In this document: positions 1 to 6,637 of the stretch, one piece after another
Position numbering within the stretch: the stretch's first letter is position 1
Layout: every line of letters begins with the position of its first letter
From: Oligoflexales bacterium
Lineage (GTDB): Bacteria > Bdellovibrionota_B > Oligoflexia > Oligoflexales > CACXFL01
Assembly (NCBI GenBank): GCA_028282865.1
Contig: JANQHA010000038.1
Location: 1-12,783 of the forward strand
DNA length: 12,783 bases
Direction of reading: 5' to 3'
The notes under the pieces: generated by a model
The model's database searches: none
Seen by the model: only the letters and a program-made list of their open reading frames with translations
Told to the model about the DNA's origin: nothing
Translations under genes and position numbers: made by a program

Positions 1-1175
1 TTAGGCTTTTTAAGGCCACCAACCCTCGGCAAGCTAGCGGCATTAAGCTGCTATTTGCAGGAGACGGTGATATGGCCGCTGATTTAAAGTATCGTTGCCA
101 TGATCTTAGGTTAGGTTCCTCAGTGCTTTTTCTGCATCAAGATGTTGAACCATTTCGCGAAGATCTTTATTCCGCTAGCGATGCGGTTATTAGCTTGAAA
201 CATCGCCGTGGAGTCACTCATGAGCAGTTTCCTTTGAGCGCTATAGAGGTGGCTTTTTCTCGGGCGGTGCCAATTTATTCAAAAAATTCCTATATTTCTG
301 AATTCTTCCCTAATATCGGAGTTAGTGTGATTGATGAGTCTTGTGAGTCGATATCTCATGCCTTTAAGGAGCTTTTTGCTCACCCTGGAAGGTACTTATC
401 TGAACGAGCTAAACTCGAAGGAAATTGGCTTGAGCTAATAGAGCAAAAATTCTTCTCAAGTCGTCTTGACCAGGAAATTCAGAAAACTTTGAACAAAAAT
501 CAGAATAGATTGTCAATGATCGGCGTCGATCCAGTAGATCAGATTGAAGCAGACCTTAAATATGGCTCTATCGAAGATACTCTGAAGAAAGTCGAAGCTC
601 TTCTGGACCGCGGCGATCAAAAGACTAAGAAACGTTCTCAGCTTTTTCAGATTAAAGGTGACGCCCTGCTCAAAAGCTCGCGTTTTGATGAAGGTATGGA
701 AGCCTACAGCGCTAGTTTGAAGTTTGACGAAAATAATCATCTCGCTTATGTCGGCCTTGGCCACATTGCCCTAAGGGGGCACGCTAATGAGGATGCACTG
801 ACCTTTTTTAGAAAGGCTTTAGCTAAGAAGGAAAATGATCCCCAAGCTTTAATGGGTATTGGTATGGTTCATGATCGTCTTGGTATCTCAGAAGATGCTA
901 TTTACTGGTATGAAAAAAGTATCCAGATGACTGCGGACTCAGGTGGTGACATCGCGACATCACTTTCTGTTTTGTCTCAGTGTTGCATGGAATGTACTAA
1001 TCGCAAGTTTGCTATTTCAACTTTAGAGCGATTGAGAGAGAATATCCCTGATAATTCGTCGATTGCTCTGGTGCTAGGTCAGCTATATCTGAAAGATGGC
1101 CAGTCCGAAATTGGCCAGAAGCTAATTGACGAAGCTTTGTTGGTGCAAAATCAAGGACAAAGTAAACCGGCGTGA
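1..1175 (+). CDS. GT4-like glycosyltransferase with C-terminal TPR repeats (5' end outside window)
   Basis: The reading frame is open from base 3, so the gene starts upstream; the ATG at 72 is internal. The 23 residues before that Met include KLLFAGDGD, the usual GT-B/GT4 beta-strand motif (LLIAGDGP-like). Next come a DLYSASDAVISL segment and an E-x7-E motif in EQFPLSAIE (codons of bases 222-248), which in GT4 enzymes contacts the nucleotide-sugar donor. About 60 residues of linker lead into roughly five TPR-like helical pairs, about bases 633-1151 (for example GDALLKSSRFDEGMEAYSASL and AYVGLGHIALRGHANEDALTFF). By family, it should transfer a sugar from an activated donor, with TPRs for protein contacts. 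Donor and acceptor cannot be told, and the N-terminal acceptor domain is missing from the window. Its TGA overlaps the GTG start of the next gene, which suggests translational coupling. Confidence 0.8.
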   Translation, partial: RLFKATNPRQASGIKLLFAGDGDMAADLKYRCHDLRLGSSVLFLHQDVEPFREDLYSASDAVISLKHRRGVTHEQFPLSAIEVAFSRAVPIYSKNSYISEFFPNIGVSVIDESCESISHAFKELFAHPGRYLSERAKLEGNWLELIEQKFFSSRLDQEIQKTLNKNQNRLSMIGVDPVDQIEADLKYGSIEDTLKKVEALLDRGDQKTKKRSQLFQIKGDALLKSSRFDEGMEAYSASLKFDENNHLAYVGLGHIALRGHANEDALTFFRKALAKKENDPQALMGIGMVHDRLGISEDAIYWYEKSIQMTADSGGDIATSLSVLSQCCMECTNRKFAISTLERLRENIPDNSSIALVLGQLYLKDGQSEIGQKLIDEALLVQNQGQSKPA

Positions 1176-1714
1176 TTTATTCATTGATACCATTTTCACC
1201 ACTGGGCTTAGAAGTTAGCTTAGATGCTGAGATATCTTTTGATGGACCATTCGTTACGGTAAACTATCTGCTAAATGACCCAAACCGAGTGGTTAAACTC
1301 CCCCCGATTAGCGCACAGCCTCAATTTAAAGACGGTCTCTATCATTCAACTTGCTTTGAGTTGTTTGTGTCATGTGGCAAGACTTATTTAGAGTGGAACT
1401 TTTCTCCTAGTCTCGACTGGTCTGTTTTTGGCTTTGATTCTTATCGGTCTAGGGTTGATGCTGATTGGTCTAGGATACCGCTGCCTTCTGTTAAGCTTCT
1501 CAGTAGCCAAATCTCAGATAAAACTCAGCTACAGGCTAAGGTTGAATTACCACAAACCTTTTATAACGTTATTGGTGTTCGTTCCACGGAAGATCTGTCG
1601 GCATCGATCACTTCGGTTTTAGATCTAGGGGACAGGTTGGCATACATGGCTATTAAGCACTGCGGAGCTAAGCCAGATTTTCACTTGAGCGAGAGTTTTG
1701 TTGTAAAACTCTGA
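1172..1714 (+). CDS. DOMON-like domain protein
   Basis: 180 residues starting at GTG (1172), overlapping the TGA of the upstream glycosyltransferase gene by four bases (GTGA). The best recognised part is residues 61-92, with CFELFV, YLEWNFSPS, DW and FDSYR. This is the signature of the DOMON-like beta-sandwich domain of proteobacterial proteins, related to carbohydrate- or heme-binding DOMON modules. There is no signal peptide and no membrane segment, so it is probably cytoplasmic. The length suits a single-domain member. No biochemical function is established for this family that I can assign; a carbohydrate-related role is only suggested by the coupled glycosyltransferase. It converges on srkA with a gap of 38 bases and no convincing terminator. 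Confidence 0.75.
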   Translation: MIYSLIPFSPLGLEVSLDAEISFDGPFVTVNYLLNDPNRVVKLPPISAQPQFKDGLYHSTCFELFVSCGKTYLEWNFSPSLDWSVFGFDSYRSRVDADWSRIPLPSVKLLSSQISDKTQLQAKVELPQTFYNVIGVRSTEDLSASITSVLDLGDRLAYMAIKHCGAKPDFHLSESFVVKL

Positions 1715-1752
1715 TAGCTACGATTATTTTGTTCTGTGAATATGTTTATTAT

Positions 1753-2775
1753 TTAAATTGCCTGCTGGCAGATAAGTTCATATTGTTCATGTAGATCCAT
1801 TATCTGCTCTTGCCAATATCGCTCGCTACCAAAATGGGGAAAGAACTTAGGAAAAATGGGATCTTGCCACCTACGCGCAATCCAGGCGCTGAAGTGTACG
1901 TATCTTAAAGCTCGTAGTGGTTCGATAAGCTTTAGGCTTGATCTGTCAAATGGCCGCATAAGTTCATATGCAGAAATAAACTGCTCCATCTGCTGTTTTG
2001 CATACTCGTCACGGCCAGGAATAATGAGCCAGAGGTCCTGTACGCACGGTCCCTGAACCATATCATCAAAATCTACTAAAACGATGCTTTCTCTGCCTTC
2101 AAGTATATTACCCAAGTGACAATCTCCATGGATGCGCTGGTAGCTTGCTTGGGAAAACCAGGGCGATGATGCCTCACATATTTTCTTAACGATATCTTGG
2201 TATCGACTCTCAAAATTTTCGGGGATAAAGTTATGGTTGGTCAGATATTCGAGGTTTGCCAATCCGTAGGTTTCAGTATCTAGCTTTAGTCTGTGCGCTG
2301 ATTCTTTCATTGCACCGACATTGTGCAGCCGGGCAATTAACCTCGCGGTCGTCCGTAATTTCTCGTCTTGCATCTCGTCAGCAATTCTACCACCCATTTT
2401 CGGGAATATGGTGAAATATATTTCGGCTTCACTCAATTTAAAAAGTGTTTCACCGTGCTTATTTGCCAATGGTGGTATCACTGGTAGCTCATTATCTTTT
2501 AGGTCTGCTAGGAATTCGTGCTCCTCTGCTATCTGCTCTCGACTCCATCGACCTGGCCGGTAAAACTTTGCTACAATAAACTGATCACTCGGACTTTTGG
2601 CAGGTGAATCTAGTTCTATTTCAATCTCATAGACTCGATTTTCCATGCTATTGAGTGGTAGAATCCTACCGGTGCATCTAAACGAGCTGTTTCTCTCAAT
2701 TTCATTTAGAACTATCTCAGGGGTCAGACTAAAGAAAAATTTTGTTTCTTCGTTGCCCCATGTGCTTGCTGCCAT
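1753..2775 (-). CDS. srkA: Stress response serine/threonine kinase SrkA (YihE/RdoA family)
   Basis: 340 residues, close to the usual length of the YihE/RdoA/SrkA family of APH-fold protein kinases. Visible motifs: a strand-borne Lys in FIVAKFYRPGRWS (K70), the catalytic-loop HGDCHLGNIL (H216, D218, N223) and the metal-binding DFDD (D235-D238) followed by VQGPCVQDLWLI. RPGRW and HGDCH are typical of this family rather than of aminoglycoside phosphotransferases. The E. coli relative counters stress-induced death (Cpx-regulated; counters MazEF toxicity). The ATG has a GAGGG ribosome site four bases upstream. It lies 71 bases downstream of nrdB on the same strand with no clear terminator between, so read-through from nrdAB is possible; a weak promoter of its own is also visible. 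The substrate cannot be inferred here. Confidence 0.9.
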   Translation of the reverse strand: MAASTWGNEETKFFFSLTPEIVLNEIERNSSFRCTGRILPLNSMENRVYEIEIELDSPAKSPSDQFIVAKFYRPGRWSREQIAEEHEFLADLKDNELPVIPPLANKHGETLFKLSEAEIYFTIFPKMGGRIADEMQDEKLRTTARLIARLHNVGAMKESAHRLKLDTETYGLANLEYLTNHNFIPENFESRYQDIVKKICEASSPWFSQASYQRIHGDCHLGNILEGRESIVLVDFDDMVQGPCVQDLWLIIPGRDEYAKQQMEQFISAYELMRPFDRSSLKLIEPLRALRYVHFSAWIARRWQDPIFPKFFPHFGSERYWQEQIMDLHEQYELICQQAI

Positions 2776-2804
2776 GTGTCCCTCTTGCTGTCGATAGGAA
2801 ATCT

Positions 2805-2833
2805 AACCTAACGATGCTAGGGGAGTTCGTCAA
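2805..2833 (-). promoter_or_regulatory. Weak candidate promoter for srkA
   Basis: On the minus strand TTGACG (2828-2833) lies 17 bases before TAGGTT (2805-2810). The -35 is good and the -10 poor. It would place a start about 20 bases before the srkA ribosome site. Read-through from nrdB is equally possible. Confidence 0.3.
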
Positions 2834-2846
2834 CCTTAGCGTATAT

Positions 2847-3845
2847 TTAAAATGCTAAATCGAGCGATACATCCCCAGATACGCCAATCTGATAGGCAGA
2901 AGCTCGTCGTTCGAAGAAATTGGTAACCTCCTGTACGTTCTGTAGCTCCATAAAGTCGAAGGGATTTTTGGCTCTATATGCCGGGTCCATTCCTAGGGTT
3001 ATAAGGCGTTGATCAGCCACAAACCGCAGGTATTGGCTCATGTCGTTTTGTGAAAGGCCTGCGACTCCTTGGCTTAATATGTCTCTTGAAAAAGCTTCCT
3101 CACAGGCGATAGCCTCTTCGAACATTCTCAACACCGATATCTTCATATCTGCGTCGAATAGTTCTGGTTGTTCTAATCGGATCGTGCGCACGACTTCGAA
3201 GGCAAAGTTCATATGGCAGCTCTCGTCACGAAAGACCCAATTAGTTCCAGTTGCTAACCCGTGCAGCAGCCCTTTGGATCTCAAGAAGTACACATATGCA
3301 AAAGCTGCAAAAAAGAATAAGCCTTCAATACATCCAGCAAAGCATATCAAGTTCAATAAAAACTGCTTCTTGTCTTTGTCGCTTTGTATCGTTTGGATGT
3401 TATTAATAGTATCAATCCACTTCATACAAAACTGTGCTTTCCGTTGAATAGACGGGATGTTGTCAATGGCAGCAAAGCTCTTAGCGCGCTCCTCGGGGTC
3501 TGGGATATAATTGTCTAGGAGGGTTAGATAAAACTGGGCATGTAGCGCCTCTTCGTAGAGTTGCCGGGACAGGTATAACCGTGCCTCGGGGGCATTGATA
3601 TGAGTATAGAGGTTTAGGACTAGGTTGTTTGCGACAATAGAATCACCGGTGGCAAAAAAAGCAACTAACCTTCTGATTAGGTGCATCTCAGAAGGTGTGA
3701 GTTTGCTTCTTAGATCATTCAGGTCACTAGAGAAATCAACCTCTTCGACGGTCCAAGTATTTTTAATTGCATCCCGGTACATCTCATAGAAAGTCGGGTA
3801 TTTCATTGGCCTAAGGCTAAGGTCAAATCCTGGGTCTAGTAGCAT
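2847..3845 (-). CDS. nrdB: Ribonucleoside-diphosphate reductase class I, beta (radical) subunit
   Basis: 332 residues. This subunit houses the dimetal site and tyrosyl radical that start catalysis in the alpha subunit. All expected ligands can be read: D68 (ATGDSIV), E99 and H102 (YEEALHAQFY), E174 (GCIEGLFFF), E208 and H211 (RDESCHMNF). The radical residue four after the His is Y106. Tyr rather than Phe or Leu here argues against the Chlamydia-type class Ic enzyme. The C-terminus FFERRASAYQIG ... DVSLDLAF supplies the Tyr of the radical-transfer path (Y318) and the tail that docks on alpha. There is no N-terminal ATP-cone. ATG start with AGGAGG six bases upstream; this site overlaps the 12-base gap after nrdA, so the two are certainly co-transcribed. 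Dimetal identity (Fe/Fe or Mn) cannot be told. Confidence 0.96.
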   Translation of the reverse strand: MLLDPGFDLSLRPMKYPTFYEMYRDAIKNTWTVEEVDFSSDLNDLRSKLTPSEMHLIRRLVAFFATGDSIVANNLVLNLYTHINAPEARLYLSRQLYEEALHAQFYLTLLDNYIPDPEERAKSFAAIDNIPSIQRKAQFCMKWIDTINNIQTIQSDKDKKQFLLNLICFAGCIEGLFFFAAFAYVYFLRSKGLLHGLATGTNWVFRDESCHMNFAFEVVRTIRLEQPELFDADMKISVLRMFEEAIACEEAFSRDILSQGVAGLSQNDMSQYLRFVADQRLITLGMDPAYRAKNPFDFMELQNVQEVTNFFERRASAYQIGVSGDVSLDLAF

Positions 3846-3858
3846 ATCAAACCTCCTT

Positions 3859-6234
3859 TTATTGGCATGCTTCGCATGATTCTGGGTTTTCTAGGGAGCA
3901 CGATACTGCATCTGTCCCGGTTACTGTTGTTTTGTTAATTTTTGTTGCGGGACGAGACCTTAGGTAGTAGGTCGACTTTAGGCCCTTCTTCCAAGCATAA
4001 AAATACATTGACGATAGCCGGCCAATATTGGGGCTTTCGGAAAAAAGATTCAACGATTGACTTTGGTCAATATAAGCTCCCCGGCTAGCAGCTAGATCTA
4101 TGATAGCTTTCATAGGTAGCTCCCAGGCAGTTCGGTATAACTTTTTTAAGTGGTCTGGGACTAAGTCGATATTTTGAATAGAGCCTTCGTTTGCTTTTAG
4201 TTGCTCTCTGGTATGTGCATTCCAAATACCTATTTTTTTTAAGTGAGCTACAAGGTATTTGTTAATCTGTAGGAACTCTCCCGATAAGGTCTCTCGCTTG
4301 AAAAGGTTTGATGTCAAAGGTTCTATGCACTCATAACAACCTGCGATGGACGCTATCGTCGCTGTCGGTGCAACTGCAATAAGCAGCGAATTCCTTAGCC
4401 CATTTTTTTTAATTTCATCTTTAAGTTCGATCCATCGTTTACTTTCGCCCTTGCTGATGCCCCAGAGGTCAAACTGTAAATCTCCCACCGCAGCTCGAGT
4501 GTCATCGAAACTAGGATGTGGCCCTTCCTCGACCGCTAAGGCACACGAGGTTTTAAGTGCATGGAAGTAAATTTCTTCGGATATTTGTGTGCTTAACTCT
4601 AAGGCCTCGGAAGAATCAAACTCTAAACCTAATTTAAAAAATACGTCCTGCAAACCCATCATACCCAGCCCGACTGGCCGCCATTTAGAGTTGGAGCTTT
4701 TTGTTGAAGGGATTGGGTAAAAATTTATATCAATCACCCGGTTTAGTTGCCTGACTGCAGTGGTCACAGTTTTTGCTAATTTATTAAAATCGAAGGTGTT
4801 GTCACATACGTGGTTAGATAAATTAATTGAGCCCAGATTGCAAACGGCAGATTCTTCGCCGGAAGTTACTTCCACGATTTCAGTGCATAAATTTGATAGA
4901 TGCACGACGTTTCCTGGCTTAGCAGTTTGATTGCATTTGATGTTAGAGCTGTCCTTAAAAGTCATCCAACCATTTCCTGTTTGAGCTAATGTTTTCATCA
5001 TTCGGCCATAAAGGTCCCGCGCTTTGACAGATGATTTAGCTAGTCCAGATTTTTCTGCCTTTACATAGGCCTTTTCAAAGTCTTCTCCATAAAGATCTGT
5101 AAAGTGCGGTACGTCTGCAGGGTCAAATAATGACCAAGTTTCGTTGCTTTCAACTCGCCTCATAAAAATATCAGAAATCCAATTAGCGATATTTAGGTTA
5201 TGGGTTCTACGAGACTCATCTCCGGTATTCTCGCGCATATCCAAGAAATCTTCGATATCGGCGTGCCATGACTCGAGGTAGACGCAGCAAGCACCTTTTC
5301 TTCGGCCTCCTTGGTTTACGGCTGAGACTGATGAGTCGAGGGTTTTCAACCACGGAACGATCCCGTTGCTATGGCCGTTAGTAGATTTGATCAGTGATCC
5401 ATTGCTTCTAACTCTATGGTAAGCTAAGCCGATTCCTCCGGAAAATTTCGATAGCAGCGCAATATCGGTGTATTTTTTGTAGATATCTTCAAGTTCATCT
5501 TTAGGTGAATCCAGCAAAAAACATGAGGAAAGTTGCTCATGTTTAGTGCCAGCATTGAATAGAGTGGGAGAGCTTGGAAGGTAGTCTAAGTTCGAGAAAA
5601 TATTATATAGATCCAATGCTTCTTCTAGAGATTGCGATAGCGCACAGGCGATTCTCATAAAGAAGTATTGAGCTGACTCAATGACATGTCGACCTTGGGG
5701 GTGCCTTAAAAAATATCGATCAGTTAGAGTTCTTAGGCCAAAAAACTCAAAAAGGTCGTTCCTGTCAGCAACGATCCTTTTATCTAATTGCGCTTGGTGT
5801 TTTGTTACAAAGCTATTAAGTCTATCTCCAATTAATCCTAAGCTACGGCCATATTGAATCGATGCCGAAAATGAGGTGATTTGATGTTTGGTCAACTCCA
5901 AATCAATTTGATTTGTCAGAAGGTTTGCAGCTAGTCCCGAGTAAGCTGGGTCTTCAGTTATGAGGGCAGCTGCAGACTGGATTAGCATGGTGTCGATTTC
6001 TTTTATTGAAATCCCGTCGTAGCAGCCGCTAAAAACCTTATCAATTACTTTGTCTTTATTGATAACTGAGCTTCTATATTGACTTAGGTTTAACGAACCT
6101 AAAATGACTTCTCGTGTGAGAGGCTTCGAAGTGTTTTGCTCATCTAAGTAGCTGAGCAGATGACTTTGATCCTCAGAAACCTGCCTCCATCCTTGGGTTA
6201 TTGTTTCCTGAGTATTTCCGGTTTCGTTAAGCAT
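3859..6234 (-). CDS. nrdA: Ribonucleoside-diphosphate reductase class I, alpha (catalytic) subunit
   Basis: 791 residues; reduces ribonucleoside diphosphates to deoxy forms together with NrdB. Catalytic residues are all present: redox pair C238 (LSSCFLL) and C465 (AVCNLGSINL), thiyl-radical C450 with N448 and E452 in SNLCTEI, the radical-path pair Y756-Y757 (STYYLRS), the phosphate loop PTATIASIAG (623-632) and the C-terminal CEAC (C787, C790) that is re-reduced by thioredoxin or glutaredoxin. The barrel begins near FSGCYDGISIKEID (68-81). Residues about 28-60 align by eye with an ATP-cone, but the KRDG nucleotide-binding motif is replaced by DEQN (31-34), so the overall-activity site looks degenerate. 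ATG start with AAGGAG five bases upstream. Expression is probably controlled by the NrdR boxes, cobalamin riboswitch and terminator in the 5' leader. Confidence 0.97.
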   Translation of the reverse strand: MLNETGNTQETITQGWRQVSEDQSHLLSYLDEQNTSKPLTREVILGSLNLSQYRSSVINKDKVIDKVFSGCYDGISIKEIDTMLIQSAAALITEDPAYSGLAANLLTNQIDLELTKHQITSFSASIQYGRSLGLIGDRLNSFVTKHQAQLDKRIVADRNDLFEFFGLRTLTDRYFLRHPQGRHVIESAQYFFMRIACALSQSLEEALDLYNIFSNLDYLPSSPTLFNAGTKHEQLSSCFLLDSPKDELEDIYKKYTDIALLSKFSGGIGLAYHRVRSNGSLIKSTNGHSNGIVPWLKTLDSSVSAVNQGGRRKGACCVYLESWHADIEDFLDMRENTGDESRRTHNLNIANWISDIFMRRVESNETWSLFDPADVPHFTDLYGEDFEKAYVKAEKSGLAKSSVKARDLYGRMMKTLAQTGNGWMTFKDSSNIKCNQTAKPGNVVHLSNLCTEIVEVTSGEESAVCNLGSINLSNHVCDNTFDFNKLAKTVTTAVRQLNRVIDINFYPIPSTKSSNSKWRPVGLGMMGLQDVFFKLGLEFDSSEALELSTQISEEIYFHALKTSCALAVEEGPHPSFDDTRAAVGDLQFDLWGISKGESKRWIELKDEIKKNGLRNSLLIAVAPTATIASIAGCYECIEPLTSNLFKRETLSGEFLQINKYLVAHLKKIGIWNAHTREQLKANEGSIQNIDLVPDHLKKLYRTAWELPMKAIIDLAASRGAYIDQSQSLNLFSESPNIGRLSSMYFYAWKKGLKSTYYLRSRPATKINKTTVTGTDAVSCSLENPESCEACQ

Positions 6235-6267
6235 ATTAACTCCTTCATGCTTAAGTCTTCAGATAGC

Positions 6268-6313
6268 AAAAAAGGAGATCAGGGTGCGAGATGATCGCAC
6301 GGGTGAACTCCTT
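6268..6313 (-). terminator. Intrinsic terminator between cobalamin riboswitch and nrdA
   Basis: Minus-strand RNA forms a two-part stem: AAGGAG (6308-6313) with CTCCTT (6272-6277), a short TCA/TGA helix, and an apical GTGCGA (6295-6300) with TCGCAC (6284-6289) around a 5-base loop. A run of T follows at once (6268-6273 as A on the plus strand). It lies 34 bases before the nrdA ATG and about 50 bases after the aptamer, where a transcription-terminating riboswitch expression platform is expected. A separate AAGGAG at 6240-6245 serves as the ribosome site, so this is not the Shine-Dalgarno itself. Confidence 0.85.
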
Positions 6314-6364
6314 CGCCTCTCCCTCGAAGACAAAGTTATTAAACTAGCCAATTTTGGCCTAGTG

Positions 6365-6529
6365 CGTCGGTAGGTCTTCGGACTTGCGAGCTTTAAGCCT
6401 ACTCCAAACCGCTTCCCAGCAAATCTCTGCCAGTGCTTAATGGCTTGTTTCGTTCTCGTTTACCGCTGCGGGGCAGTCCCGGATTCCCACCGGATTCCCT
6501 GTTGATGCATCTGCGATGCGGAACCGACG
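6365..6529 (-). promoter_or_regulatory. Cobalamin (AdoCbl-type) riboswitch aptamer in the nrdAB leader
   Basis: The minus strand shows the conserved core (6460-6499) with GGGAATCCGGTGGGAATCC, then GGGACTGCCCCGCAGCGGTAA, followed by CACTGG and a B12 box reading AGTCCGAAGACCTACCG (6368-6384). Closing helix P1 is a perfect 7-pair stem, CGTCGGT (6523-6529) with ACCGACG (6365-6371). These are the hallmarks of the cobalamin riboswitch, which usually turns genes off when adenosylcobalamin is bound. The strand and position put it in the 5' leader of nrdAB, not of a B12 transport or synthesis gene. The exact ligand form (AdoCbl or another cobalamin) is inferred from the large canonical core. Confidence 0.95.
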
Positions 6530-6537
6530 GCTTATAT

Positions 6538-6553
6538 ACACAAGATATAGCGG
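6538..6553 (-). promoter_or_regulatory. NrdR box 2, over the -10 element
   Basis: Minus strand CCGCTATATCTTGTGT matches the NrdR consensus ACACWATATATWGTGT at 13 of 16 positions. It covers the -10 hexamer. It is 16 bases from box 1, so the centres are 32 bases (about three helical turns) apart, the arrangement known for cooperative NrdR binding. NrdR is a zinc-ribbon/ATP-cone repressor that senses ATP/dATP. Confidence 0.72.
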
Positions 6554-6570
6554 CTTAACCTTTGAGTCAA
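6542..6570 (-). promoter_or_regulatory. Sigma70-type promoter of nrdAB
   Basis: On the minus strand TTGACT (6565-6570) is separated by exactly 17 bases from TATCTT (6542-6547). The start of transcription would be near 6534-6536, just before the P1 helix of the riboswitch, so the aptamer begins the transcript. Both elements are overlapped by the NrdR-like boxes. Confidence 0.75.
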
Positions 6571-6585
6571 CACCATAAGTGGTGT
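6570..6585 (-). promoter_or_regulatory. NrdR box 1, touching the -35 element
   Basis: Minus strand ACACCACTTATGGTGT is a near-perfect palindrome with ACAC and GTGT ends, matching the NrdR consensus at 12 of 16 positions. Its last base is the first base of the -35 hexamer. Together with box 2 it would block RNA polymerase. Confidence 0.75.
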
Positions 6586-6637
6586 TTTGTCTGTAATGCT
6601 TGTGTGAGAAGTGCTTCGGAGTTTCGCTGAATGAAAA

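Noticed and set aside
1745..1775. Small TGCC-AGCA-GGCA hairpin at the end of srkA as a terminator
   Set aside because: Only four pairs, inside the coding end, with a mixed A/T tail and not a T-run.
3040..3447. 135-codon open frame on the plus strand inside nrdB
   Set aside because: Antisense shadow of a strongly conserved gene; no ribosome site or recognisable protein.
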